Below are positions 28,364-35,706 of a stretch of 64,000 bases of DNA, piece by piece. The DNA is from CAZLBC01 sp964557575 (GTDB lineage: Bacteria; Planctomycetota; Phycisphaerae; SM23-33). A program made the translations under genes and the position numbers. Positions within the stretch are counted from its first letter, which is position 1, and each line of letters opens with the position of its first letter. The DNA lies in contig CAZLBC010000016.1 in assembly GCA_964557575.1 (NCBI GenBank), positions 1-64,000 on the forward strand. Reading direction: 5' to 3'. Below the pieces are notes generated by a model. It was not told the DNA's origin. It did no database searches and worked only from the letters and a program-made list of their open reading frames with translations.

Positions 28364-28825
28364 TCAGGCCGGGGGGTTGTTGATTGACGAAACCCCCTTT
28401 TCCACGAATTTGCCGCTTGCCGTTGCCTTGACCGTTCTCTCCTGCAGTATTTGTGCTTCCAGGACGTGGATGGGAGGTGTTTGACGCGTAACATGAGCCC
28501 GGACCGTCATGGGAACGCGGGTGTGGATGGCGTGGCGGAAGCGGACGTTCAGTTCGGCGGTGAACGCGTTGAGCCCCCGGGCGAACAGGCAGTTGGTCAT
28601 CGCCCCGTCCAGCATGGACGAGATCACCCCGCCGTGGAGTATATCCTCGTATCCCTCGAAGGTGTCGGGGCAGGAAATCTCGGCCTCGACGCCGCCGTCC
28701 GGCAGGAGCCGGAATTTCAGTCCCAGGCCGCACTCGTTTTTGCGGCCGCAGACGATGCAGCGGGGGTGCCTCGATTCACGGGTGTTTTCGAGAAGGCGCG
28801 CACTCGGCTCAGTGGTCGCAGACAT
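28364..28825 (-). CDS. PaaI-type hotdog thioesterase
   Basis: A 153-residue hotdog-fold protein with the family segment YEDILHGGVISSMLDGAMTN (HGG loop and catalytic Asp position) and the second strand pair LNVRFRHAIHTRVPM. An N-terminal CIVCGRKNECGLGL Cys motif, common in this subgroup, may bind metal or be structural. Members hydrolyse acyl-CoA thioesters. It is the last gene of the leftward ORP-type operon; its start overlaps the preceding NifX-like gene by 17 bases, so it is translationally coupled. What a thioesterase does in this cluster is unknown. Confidence 0.85.
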   Translation of the reverse strand: MSATTEPSARLLENTRESRHPRCIVCGRKNECGLGLKFRLLPDGGVEAEISCPDTFEGYEDILHGGVISSMLDGAMTNCLFARGLNAFTAELNVRFRHAIHTRVPMTVRAHVTRQTPPIHVLEAQILQERTVKATASGKFVEKGVSSINNPPA

Positions 28826-29147
28826 TGTCGCCGGTCTCCAGTGTTTCCTGCAGGTAGGATTCGGCTATCGCTTCCGGGGTTTCCGCCGCCGCGCCGACGA
28901 TGACGTCTATGCCGTTCTCGTTGAAGATCGCCTGTGCGCGCCGTCCCATGCCTCCCGCGATGACCACGCTCGCCCCCTGCTCTTTCAGCCACCGGGGCAG
29001 GGCCCCGGGTTCGTGGGCGGGAGGGGAGCGGTAGTTGGTGTCGAGTACTCGTTTTTCCGTATCGTCCACGTCGACGAGGGCGAATTGCTGACAGTGGCCG
29101 AAATGCATGCACAGTTTGCCGTCGGCGGTCGGGATCGCTATTCTCAT
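28809..29147 (-). CDS. NifX/NifB-C-terminal-like (dinitrogenase Fe-Mo cofactor) protein
   Basis: A 112-residue protein of the NifX/NafY/ORP superfamily (PF02579): MRIAIPTADGKLCMHFGHCQQFALVD, then VVIAGGMGRRAQAIFNENGIDVIVGA. The HFGHC motif near residues 15-19 is typical of the cluster-binding subgroup. The superfamily holds metal clusters in nitrogenase maturation and the Mo-Cu cluster in orange protein. Here no nif genes are present, so an ORP-type role is more likely. It lies 24 bases after mrp and overlaps the thioesterase gene. Confidence 0.9.
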   Translation of the reverse strand: MRIAIPTADGKLCMHFGHCQQFALVDVDDTEKRVLDTNYRSPPAHEPGALPRWLKEQGASVVIAGGMGRRAQAIFNENGIDVIVGAAAETPEAIAESYLQETLETGDNVCDH

Positions 29148-29171
29148 TGCCGCATTCTCCAGTCTTTTCTC

Positions 29172-29984
29172 TTATGTTCCATTCAGCAAGGCATTGGTGA
29201 TTTTTTCGAATTCCCGCGCGCTCCTGGATGCCGGTTCGTGGCTGACAAAGGGCCTGCCGCGATCGCCTGAGGTGACTACCGCCGGGTCCAGAGGGAGGCG
29301 CCCGAGAAAGGGTATGTTGAACTCCGCAGCCAGTTTTTCTCCCCCGCCCGACGAAAATAACCGAATCTCGCGGCCGCAGTGCGGGCAGTCGAGTCCGCTC
29401 ATATTTTCAACCACCCCGGCCATGGGTAGCGAGAGTGAGTTGCAGAAGGATATCGACTTGCGCACATCGGCGAGGGCAACGTCTTGCGGTGTGGTCACGA
29501 TCACCGCGGCCGCCGGCCCGACCAGTTGCGCGACGGAGAGCGGTTCATCTCCCGTTCCCGGCGGCGCATCGATGACGAGGCAGTCAAGCGTTCCCCAGGA
29601 AACCTCCTCGAGAAACTGGCGGATGACCTTGTACTTCATGGGGCCACGCCAGATCACCGCGTCATCTTTGTTCTGCAGGAGGAGTCCGATTGACGCGCAT
29701 TTCAGGTTTTCTCCGCAGGTCATAGGGGCGATGCCTCCCGCCGGGTCCGGGCCCATGCGGGCTGACTGCAGTCCCAGGAGCACCGTGGCTGACGGGCCGT
29801 GGAGGTCGATATCGAGGAGTCCCGTTTTCATCCCCCGCGCGGCCAGGGAGACGGCCAGATTGACGGCGACGGTCGACTTGCCGACTCCGCCCTTGCCGGA
29901 AAGGACGATATATTTACTGCCGATCCGCGCCATCGCAGCGGTGAGGATCTCGTCGTTCGGTTGGTCCGCTGAAGTGTCTTTCAC
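29172..29984 (-). CDS. mrp: Mrp/NBP35-type Fe-S carrier ATPase
   Basis: A 270-residue ParA/MinD-family ATPase. The start is taken as GTG 29984, which forms a GTGA overlap with the stop of the upstream ARMT1-like gene and has GGAAGG upstream; longer in-frame starts would overlap that gene by about 80 bases. Motifs: IVLSGKGGVGKSTVAVN (deviant Walker A), LLDIDLHGPS, VIDAPPGTGDEPLS and the cluster-binding SGLDCPHCGREIRLF (CxxC). These define Mrp/ApbC proteins that carry and transfer a bridging 4Fe-4S cluster. In Desulfovibrio ORP operons an Mrp-type protein is a partner of the orange protein, consistent with the neighbours here. Confidence 0.93.
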   Translation of the reverse strand: MKDTSADQPNDEILTAAMARIGSKYIVLSGKGGVGKSTVAVNLAVSLAARGMKTGLLDIDLHGPSATVLLGLQSARMGPDPAGGIAPMTCGENLKCASIGLLLQNKDDAVIWRGPMKYKVIRQFLEEVSWGTLDCLVIDAPPGTGDEPLSVAQLVGPAAAVIVTTPQDVALADVRKSISFCNSLSLPMAGVVENMSGLDCPHCGREIRLFSSGGGEKLAAEFNIPFLGRLPLDPAVVTSGDRGRPFVSHEPASRSAREFEKITNALLNGT

Positions 29985-30853
29985 GGCAGTGCATTCCTTC
30001 CGTTGTTTCGGGCAATAACGTGGGCGCCCTCGTCGAACCCGCTGCGTCGGGCAACCAGGGGGCACTTGACCTTGAAGAGAAAGAATAGCGGTCGTCCGTC
30101 CGTATTGTTGAGGGTCTCGAAGTTGCCCTGTCCCTTGGCGATAATAAGATCAGCCCGGTTGAATCGCTCTCTGAATTCACTGCTGCATTCTTCGAGGATC
30201 GTTCCGGGGATATCCGTTCCGTTGTCGATGACGTCGGCGATGTCGTGGATGCCGGATGCGTCGGCGTCTTCAATCGTCGCATCGTTGATGACGGGGGCGC
30301 CGCGCACGGCAACGGTGACCGCCCCGCGGGGCAACCGTTCAATGAGCAGCCGGTCGAAGACGATTTCTCCGGCATTGTCGGCGATATAGAGGATGTCCGA
30401 CGCGGATTCCACGGCGGACCGCAGTTCCTCGATGTCGCCGGTGAGGGGGACATCGGCGGCTGTCAACATGAACGTGCGGGCCGCATCTTCCGTCAGATCG
30501 CTGTTGGGGCCGAGGTCGATGACGTTGCCGGCTATAGCGTACCGAACGGCGAGTTCGAACGGATCATCGGAGCCATCAAGGCGGGCTTCGCATGCGGGAA
30601 GGATATCCAGGGCAAGCCGGGTAAAACGCCCCTTCGATTCGCGATACGGATCGTCGCTGTCGGCGAGTTCGCGCAGGCGGCGATGTATGCGCTGTCCCAT
30701 GGACGGGGGTGGCTGCCGGAGGTCAATATCCGCGGCGAAACGGAGGACATCGCGGATGACCTGCTCGTGCATGATCCCGTCATCCGAGACGTGGCGTGCC
30801 GCGGATAAGGCCTGGGCGACGAAGCAGGGGATACAGTCGAGATACGTCTTCAT
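29981..30853 (-). CDS. ARMT1/DUF89 family metal-dependent phosphatase
   Basis: A 290-residue DUF89 protein: N-terminal MKTYLDCIPCFVAQAL, the metal-binding core ILYIADNAGEIVFDRLLIERL, and the late LIIAKGQGNFETLNN motif. Characterised members are damage-control phosphatases acting on phosphosugars or pantetheine phosphate, using Mn, Ni or Co. The CxxC at residues 7-10 is typical of the bacterial type I group. It overlaps both neighbours by four bases (ATGA upstream, GTGA downstream), so it is firmly part of the ORP-type operon, an unexpected member with unknown role there. Confidence 0.88.
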   Translation of the reverse strand: MKTYLDCIPCFVAQALSAARHVSDDGIMHEQVIRDVLRFAADIDLRQPPPSMGQRIHRRLRELADSDDPYRESKGRFTRLALDILPACEARLDGSDDPFELAVRYAIAGNVIDLGPNSDLTEDAARTFMLTAADVPLTGDIEELRSAVESASDILYIADNAGEIVFDRLLIERLPRGAVTVAVRGAPVINDATIEDADASGIHDIADVIDNGTDIPGTILEECSSEFRERFNRADLIIAKGQGNFETLNNTDGRPLFFLFKVKCPLVARRSGFDEGAHVIARNNGRNALP

Positions 30854-31215
30854 GAGGTCCAGTGCCCCTCGACATCGGCGGAGTCAGTTTCCTGCAGCGC
30901 GCAGCCGTGATACTGTTCCATCGCGTCGGCTACCGTTCCCGACGCCCCGATGAAGATCCTGACGTTTGCGGCCCCGAGCGTCGCCGCGGCCTTTGGTCCC
31001 ACGTGGCCCGTAATGATCGCCGCTGCGCCCGCGTCAATTACCGTTGTTGCCGCCTGGATACCCGCACCCTGAGCGGCATTCATGTTTGTACGGTTATCGA
31101 CCCGTTCATGCTCGCCGCTGTCGGTATCGAAAAGGACAAAACACGGCGCCCTGCCGAAACGGGGATCGACGCTCGCGCCGAGCCCCTCTCCCTTGGACGA
31201 AATCGCTACTTTCAT
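30850..31215 (-). CDS. NifX/orange-protein-like metal-cluster protein
   Basis: A 121-residue member of the Fe-Mo-cofactor/ORP family: MKVAISSKGEGLGASVDPRFGRAPCFVLFD, AAIITGHVGPKAAATLGAANVRIFIGA and the C-terminal AMEQYHGCALQE. PRFGRAPC replaces the HFGHC of its paralogue. GCGGAGAAAC gives a good ribosome site. It is the first gene of the leftward operon, about 60 bases after a sigma-54 promoter candidate, and so is the best candidate here for the orange-protein homologue itself. Confidence 0.88.
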   Translation of the reverse strand: MKVAISSKGEGLGASVDPRFGRAPCFVLFDTDSGEHERVDNRTNMNAAQGAGIQAATTVIDAGAAAIITGHVGPKAAATLGAANVRIFIGASGTVADAMEQYHGCALQETDSADVEGHWTS

Positions 31216-31275
31216 TGTTTCTCCGCTTCTTTTGAAGACAACACGTGATCACAATATCCGTACGGCATACCACGT

Positions 31276-31290
31276 GCAAAACAGATGCCG
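31276..31290 (-). promoter_or_regulatory. Sigma-54 promoter candidate for the leftward ORP operon
   Basis: On the minus strand CGGCATCTGTTTTGC has GG and GC exactly 10 bases apart and a good TTGCA -12 element. A TTGCATTG box at 31390-31397, about 100 bases upstream, repeats a sequence in the TGCA cluster at 32795-32876. The downstream gene starts at 31215. Confidence 0.5.
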
Positions 31291-31435
31291 GAAATGTCCA
31301 CGAACAAGTGTGTTTTGATTAAGGCTAGATTTAATAACTGGTTATGGAGACACTTTGGTTTCAGATATCGAGGGTGGAATCACATAGTGTTGCATTGTGC
31401 GCTGTTGGGAATGAAGCGCCACGTGAACAGCGTCC

Positions 31436-32776
31436 TTATTTCCGGTCGCTTCTGCCGTCGGTATCCGGGGTGGGAATATCGAGGGCCTTGATTTTTCGAT
31501 ACAGCGTGCTCGTGTTTATGCCGAGCTCTTCGGCGGCCCGTTTACGACTGCCGTGGTGCCGTTGCAGGGCATCGACGATCATGGCCTTTTCCATTGACGA
31601 CAGCGTCCGTGCGGCGCCGGAAGCGGCGGCGGTGCCGTTGCCCCGCAGTTCCCGCGGCAGGTGATGCAGCTCGATAAGCCCCCCGCGGCAGAGCACGAAT
31701 GCCTGCTCTATGATATTTTCCAGCTCGCGAACGTTGCCGGGATAGTCGTGTTCCATGATGGCGGCCATCGCGTCGGGGGAAACGCCTTCGATCTCTTTTC
31801 CCTGCCTGCGGTTGAACCGGGACACGAAGTGATCGACGAGGAGCGGCAGGTCTTCACGCCGTTCGGCCAGGGTCGGCAGTTCCAGGTCGACTACCCGTAT
31901 GCGGTAGTAGAGATCTTCCCGAAAGGTACCGGACGCGACGAGATCGGACAGCGATTTGTTTGTCGCCGCGATTACGCGGACGTCGACCGGAATCGGTTCC
32001 ACGGATCCGAGGGGTTCGACGCGGCGATCCTGGAGCACCCGCAGCAGCCGGGCCTGCATCGCGGCGGATATATCACCGATTTCATCGAGAAAGATGGTAC
32101 CGCCGTCGGCGACGGTGAAACGACCGGGCTTGTCCCGGCGGGCGTCGGTAAAAGCGCCCGCCGTGTGCCCGAACAACTCGGATTCCAGGAGCGTGTCGGG
32201 AAGGGCGGCGCAGTTGACCGCGACGAACGGCTTGTCTTTGCGGGCCGAGAGATTGTGTATGGCTCGTGCGAACAGCTCCTTGCCGGTCCCGCTCGCCCCT
32301 TCGATGAGGACCGTGCTCTCGCTTTCCGAGATCTGCGGGATCAAGTCAAAGAGGCGTGTTATGGACCGGCTGTGGCCGACGATGTCCTCGAAGGTATACC
32401 GGGACTCGAGTTCCTTGCGGAGTTGTTCGACCTGGCTGAGATCCTGGAATGTTTCCACACCGCCGACAACGTTGCCGGCCGCATCCCGCAGGAGTGCGGT
32501 TGAAATGCGTATGGGGACCCGGCGGCCGTCGCCGGTATAGATATGTGCGCGGGCGTTGACGACCGGATTGCCGGTATCGAGGGTGTTGCGCAGCGGACAG
32601 TTTCCCTCGCAGATGTCGGCTCGAAAGACGTCGCAGCAGGTTCTGCCGACCGCTTCGTCGCGGTGTACGCCGGTGAGTGTCTCCGCGGCCAGGTTGAAGG
32701 AGGTTATGTGCCAGTCCTTGTCCACGGTGAAGACACCTTCGTTTATTGAATCCAGAATTATTTCCTTGTCTGTCAT
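31436..32776 (-). CDS. Sigma-54-dependent activator with Cys-containing PAS domain
   Basis: A 446-residue enhancer-binding protein (ATG 32776; an in-frame GTG 32788 is possible). PAS sensor, residues 1 to about 115, with cysteines 47, 48, 56 and 60 (CCDVFRADICEGNC), which could bind a metal, Fe-S cluster or sense redox. AAA+ domain: Walker A GASGTGKE (160-167), the sigma-54 contact loop written GAFTDA (207-212) instead of GAFTGA, Walker B GGTIFLDEIGD. C-terminal Fis-type helix-turn-helix, GSRKRAAEELGINTSTLYRKI. It sits between two divergent ORP-type units, as DVU2106 does in Desulfovibrio vulgaris, and very likely activates both. Confidence 0.93.
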   Translation of the reverse strand: MTDKEIILDSINEGVFTVDKDWHITSFNLAAETLTGVHRDEAVGRTCCDVFRADICEGNCPLRNTLDTGNPVVNARAHIYTGDGRRVPIRISTALLRDAAGNVVGGVETFQDLSQVEQLRKELESRYTFEDIVGHSRSITRLFDLIPQISESESTVLIEGASGTGKELFARAIHNLSARKDKPFVAVNCAALPDTLLESELFGHTAGAFTDARRDKPGRFTVADGGTIFLDEIGDISAAMQARLLRVLQDRRVEPLGSVEPIPVDVRVIAATNKSLSDLVASGTFREDLYYRIRVVDLELPTLAERREDLPLLVDHFVSRFNRRQGKEIEGVSPDAMAAIMEHDYPGNVRELENIIEQAFVLCRGGLIELHHLPRELRGNGTAAASGAARTLSSMEKAMIVDALQRHHGSRKRAAEELGINTSTLYRKIKALDIPTPDTDGRSDRK

Positions 32777-32794
32777 GCTCACTACCACAGTGTA

Positions 32795-32876
32795 TGCAGC
32801 ATTATGGCAAAATGCAATTATATAACACCCTTTTGCATTGCAATATGCATTATATGCTGTACTTCTTCGGGTTGCA
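32795..32876. promoter_or_regulatory. Cluster of TGCA palindromes (activator-binding candidate)
   Basis: TGCA occurs at 32795, 32813, 32834, 32839, 32846 and 32873; the core TGCATTGCAATATGCA (32834-32849) is an interlocked palindrome. The stretch is AT-rich and lies between the activator gene and the rightward operon. Its TTGCATTG element also occurs upstream of the leftward operon at 31390, as expected for a common enhancer site. Confidence 0.5.
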
Positions 32877-32946
32877 TCAATCTGTATCTTCGGGAAAAAA
32901 CTGTTTTATTTCCCGTGAATCAAAGCATCCTGTGGAATTTGTTTGT

Positions 32947-32961
32947 GCAATCTCCACGCCG
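32947..32961 (-). promoter_or_regulatory. Sigma-54 promoter candidate for the activator gene
   Basis: On the minus strand GGCGTGGAGATTGC keeps GG and GC 10 bases apart with TTGCA at -12. It would give a leader of about 160 bases crossing the TGCA cluster before ATG 32776. On the plus strand a GG/GC pair at 32934 and 32947 has one base too many. Confidence 0.35.
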
Positions 32962-32985
32962 CAGCTCAGGTAAAGCGATTATGGT

Positions 32986-33456
32986 ATGAAAATTGAGAAA
33001 AGAACATGGATGCGAATCGGCATATCAGTATGGCGTGGGCGAATTTCACCCGTGATGGATACGGCGGGGGCGTTGATGGTCGTGGATATCGATGAGCGGG
33101 TTGAAACGCAGAGGCACCGGCAGCAGCTCAGCGCAGATGATTCCGTTCGAAAGGCTGCGGAAATCAGCGGATTGGGGATCGATATTCTTCTCTGCGGGGC
33201 CATATCACGACGGATGGAATCGGCGTTGACCGTTGCGGGCGTCCATGCCATTCCCCGCCTGTGCGGCGACGTCGAACACGTACTGGCTGCTTTTTTCGAC
33301 GACCGCCTCGCGGACGATGAGTTCCAGATGCCCGGGTGCGGGGGCAGGGGTATGCGGCGGCGGTTCTGCGGTCGTGGTGGTGGCGCGGGGCGTCGTGGTC
33401 GCGCGGGGCGCGGCGGGGGGATGGGGCCGTGCGGTGGAATCGGGTCCCGGCCTTGA
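32986..33456 (+). CDS. NifX-like protein with Gly/Arg-rich tail
   Basis: A 156-residue protein. Residues about 9-115 are NifX/ORP-like: RIGISVWRGRISPVMDTAGALMVVDID and DILLCGAISRRMESALTVAGVHAIP. The last 40 residues are Gly/Arg-rich with three Cys (PGCGGRGMRRRFCGRG...GPCGG), an unusual tail that could bind nucleic acid or metal. Start ATG 32986 or ATG 33010 (MRIGISV, which aligns with the family start). First gene of the rightward unit, next to the activator gene. It is the third NifX-family protein of the cluster and the most diverged. Confidence 0.7.
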   Translation: MKIEKRTWMRIGISVWRGRISPVMDTAGALMVVDIDERVETQRHRQQLSADDSVRKAAEISGLGIDILLCGAISRRMESALTVAGVHAIPRLCGDVEHVLAAFFDDRLADDEFQMPGCGGRGMRRRFCGRGGGAGRRGRAGRGGGMGPCGGIGSRP

Positions 33457-33479
33457 TCGACCGGTGGTTGCGTTCGGTT

Positions 33480-33496
33480 TGGCACGGGAATTGATG
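33480..33496 (+). promoter_or_regulatory. Sigma-54 promoter candidate for DUF5320-MinD-MinD-MBL
   Basis: TGGCACGGGAATTGAT matches the sigma-54 consensus TGGCACGRNNNTTGCW except for A in place of the -12 C. The -24 half is perfect. It lies 24 bases after the preceding stop and about 57 bases before ATG 33553. Confidence 0.55.
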
Positions 33497-33552
33497 GATG
33501 ATACGTGATGAACGTATGAGAGTGATCATGTCTTGACGAAAGGAGAATGACA

Positions 33553-33927
33553 ATGCCCGGTGGAGACGGAACAGGACCGATGGGACAGGGGCCGATGACG
33601 GGACGGGCCGCGGGATACTGCGCGGGGTACCCGGTTCCCGGGTACATGAATTTCGCACCGGGAGGCGGATTACGCGGTCGCGGCGGCGGATGGTTTCGAC
33701 GGGGGACCGGCAGAGGATGGCGTAACCGTTACTATGCCACCGGTATGACCGGGTACCAGCCGGCCGCCGCCGGCGTGCCCGTACCGGAAGCGTATCCTGC
33801 GTGGAATCGTCCGACGCCGGAACAGCAGGCAGAAGACCTGAAGGCGGAAGCGGGGTATCTCGAGCAGGCCCTTGCACAGGTAAAACAGCGACTGGAAGAA
33901 CTCGATAAAGAGTCGGACGCGAAATAA
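33553..33927 (+). CDS. DUF5320 family protein
   Basis: A 124-residue Gly-rich protein that begins with the family hallmark MPGGDGTGPMGQGPMTGRAAG. Start ATG 33553 is preferred over ATG 33547 because AGGAG (33541-33545) is then seven bases away rather than abutting the start. The middle is Gly/Arg/Tyr-rich and the C-terminal 40 residues (EQQAEDLKAEAGYLEQALAQ...) form a short coiled coil. DUF5320 genes commonly accompany NifX/ORP and MinD-type ATPase genes in anaerobes, but the molecular role is unknown. Its stop TAATG overlaps the start of the next gene. Confidence 0.85.
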   Translation: MPGGDGTGPMGQGPMTGRAAGYCAGYPVPGYMNFAPGGGLRGRGGGWFRRGTGRGWRNRYYATGMTGYQPAAAGVPVPEAYPAWNRPTPEQQAEDLKAEAGYLEQALAQVKQRLEELDKESDAK

Positions 33928-34808
33928 TGCACATCGCGGTTACCAGCGGGAAGGGGGGAACGGGCAAGACCACGGTCGCCGCGGCGCTGGCTTCGATTGC
34001 AGCCGACGAGGGGATGTCCGCGGCGTATGTTGACTGTGACGTTGAGGAGCCGAACGGCCACCTGTTTTTGAAGCCACGGATACGGGATCGTGCCGATGTC
34101 TGCCGTCCCGTTCCCGCGGTGGATGAAAGCCGGTGTACCTATTGCGGTGCATGCGCGGCATTTTGCGCCTACAACGCCATTGCATGCGCCGGGCAGAGCC
34201 TGATGGTTTTTCCCGAACTCTGCCACGGGTGCGGGGGGTGCAGGCTCCTGTGCCCCGCACAGGCGATCACTGAAACCAGGCGGAAGATCGGCTGCGTAGA
34301 AATCGGCACTGCCGGTGCGATCGGGTTTGTACACGGCATTCTCGATGTCGGGGAGGCGATGAGCCCGCCCCTGATACGATCGGTCAAGGAATACGCGCCC
34401 CGCGCCGCCGTTACGGTTCTCGACTCTCCCCCCGGCACGTCGTGTCCGGTTATTGAAAGTGTTCGGGACTGTGATTATGCCGTGCTGGTCACGGAACCGA
34501 CGCCGTTCGGCCTCAGCGATTTGAAGCTTGCGGTTGACATGGTTCGCGCCCTCGGCATTCCCCATGGTGTGGTATTGAATCGATCGGGCGGGGGCGACGG
34601 CGATACGCGTGCGTACCTCGCTGAATGGGGTATCGATGTCCTGGCTGCCATACCCGATGATCGCAGGATTGCGGAGGCCTATTCTCGCGGTGAAGTGATC
34701 ACGGCCTTGTCGGAAGACATCCGGACCATTTTTCGCGGGCTGTTGCGCGCGGTGACGAAACCTGCCGTGAATGTGAACGCTGTTCGTGGAGATGGCGCAA
34801 TACCATGA
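33927..34808 (+). CDS. MinD-family ATPase with two 4Fe-4S motifs (ORP complex type), first copy
   Basis: A 293-residue ATPase with the deviant Walker A SGKGGTGKTT (residues 7-16) and an inserted ferredoxin module: CTYCGACAAFC and CHGCGGCRLLCP, each CxxCxxCxxxC, able to bind two 4Fe-4S clusters. Later motifs are VTVLDSPPGTSCPVIES and VLVTEPTPFGLSDLKLAVD. This is the architecture of DVU2103/DVU2104, partners of the orange protein in Desulfovibrio, where the complex is linked to septum positioning. It overlaps DUF5320 by one base and the second ATPase gene by four. Confidence 0.93.
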   Translation: MHIAVTSGKGGTGKTTVAAALASIAADEGMSAAYVDCDVEEPNGHLFLKPRIRDRADVCRPVPAVDESRCTYCGACAAFCAYNAIACAGQSLMVFPELCHGCGGCRLLCPAQAITETRRKIGCVEIGTAGAIGFVHGILDVGEAMSPPLIRSVKEYAPRAAVTVLDSPPGTSCPVIESVRDCDYAVLVTEPTPFGLSDLKLAVDMVRALGIPHGVVLNRSGGGDGDTRAYLAEWGIDVLAAIPDDRRIAEAYSRGEVITALSEDIRTIFRGLLRAVTKPAVNVNAVRGDGAIP

Positions 34809-35680
34809 AAGAACTGGCGATCGTAAGCGGGAAGGGGGGCACGGGCAAGACGTCGATCGCTGCGTCATTCGCGGCACTGTCCGGCGCGAGCGTCCTGGCC
34901 GACTGCGACGTGGATGCCGCCGATCTCTACCTCGTAACGGATCCGGTCGTCATCAGCCGGCACGAATTCTCCGGCGGCAAGCGGGCCGAGATTATACCCG
35001 CACGGTGCACCGACTGCGGCGTGTGCCGGGAACTCTGCCGCTTTGATGCGGTGCGCCGCGACGGTGAAACCGGGAATCTGTTCGTGGATCCGATAGGGTG
35101 TGAGGGATGCGGCGTCTGTCACCGGTTTTGCGATGAGGGGGCGGTTTCATTCACGGACGCCGTGAACGGGGAATGGTTTGTTTCGCAAACCCGTTTCGGG
35201 CCGATGGTGCACGCGAGACTGGGTATCGCCGAGGAGAACTCGGGAAAGCTGGTCACGACCGTGCGCAACGCCGCCCGTGACATCGCGGATAGCAACGGCA
35301 GTGATATGGTGATCATCGACGGTTCGCCCGGTATCGGCTGCCCGGTGATCGCCTCCGTCGCGGGAGTCGACTGCGCGCTGATAATCACCGAGCCGACATT
35401 GAGCGGCGAGCACGACCTCCGCCGGGTTGCCGATCTCAGTGACCATTTCTCCATCCCCACAGTGGTTTGCGTGAATAAATGGGATATCAATGCTGAGATG
35501 ACCGGGCGCATAGAATCCACGGCGGCGGAACGGGGGATACCCGTGGTGGGGAAAATATCGTACGATCCTGTGGTTACCGAGGCCCAGGTGATGAAAAAGG
35601 CGGTTCCGGAACTGCCGGATGGAAAATGCGCGGCGGAATTGCGAGAATGCTGGAAGGCGATTACCGAGCGATTTTTCTGA
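34805..35680 (+). CDS. MinD-family ATPase with two 4Fe-4S motifs (ORP complex type), second copy
   Basis: A 291-residue paralogue of the preceding protein: SGKGGTGKTS, the ferredoxin module CTDCGVCRELC and CEGCGVCHRFC (the second lacks the usual following Pro), MVIIDGSPGIGCPVIAS, and CVNKWDIN, a nucleotide-specificity-like NKxD motif. The pair likely forms a heterodimer, as in the Desulfovibrio ORP complex. ATGA overlap with the preceding gene shows tight co-translation. Its stop is 26 bases before the metallo-beta-lactamase gene. Confidence 0.93.
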   Translation: MKELAIVSGKGGTGKTSIAASFAALSGASVLADCDVDAADLYLVTDPVVISRHEFSGGKRAEIIPARCTDCGVCRELCRFDAVRRDGETGNLFVDPIGCEGCGVCHRFCDEGAVSFTDAVNGEWFVSQTRFGPMVHARLGIAEENSGKLVTTVRNAARDIADSNGSDMVIIDGSPGIGCPVIASVAGVDCALIITEPTLSGEHDLRRVADLSDHFSIPTVVCVNKWDINAEMTGRIESTAAERGIPVVGKISYDPVVTEAQVMKKAVPELPDGKCAAELRECWKAITERFF

Positions 35681-35706
35681 GCGGTAGAGAGACGGCAGGC
35701 GGCACG

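Noticed and set aside
32934..32948. Plus-strand sigma-54 promoter for the NifX-like gene at 32986
   Set aside because: GG and GC are separated by 11 rather than 10 bases, a spacing known to impair sigma-54 promoters.
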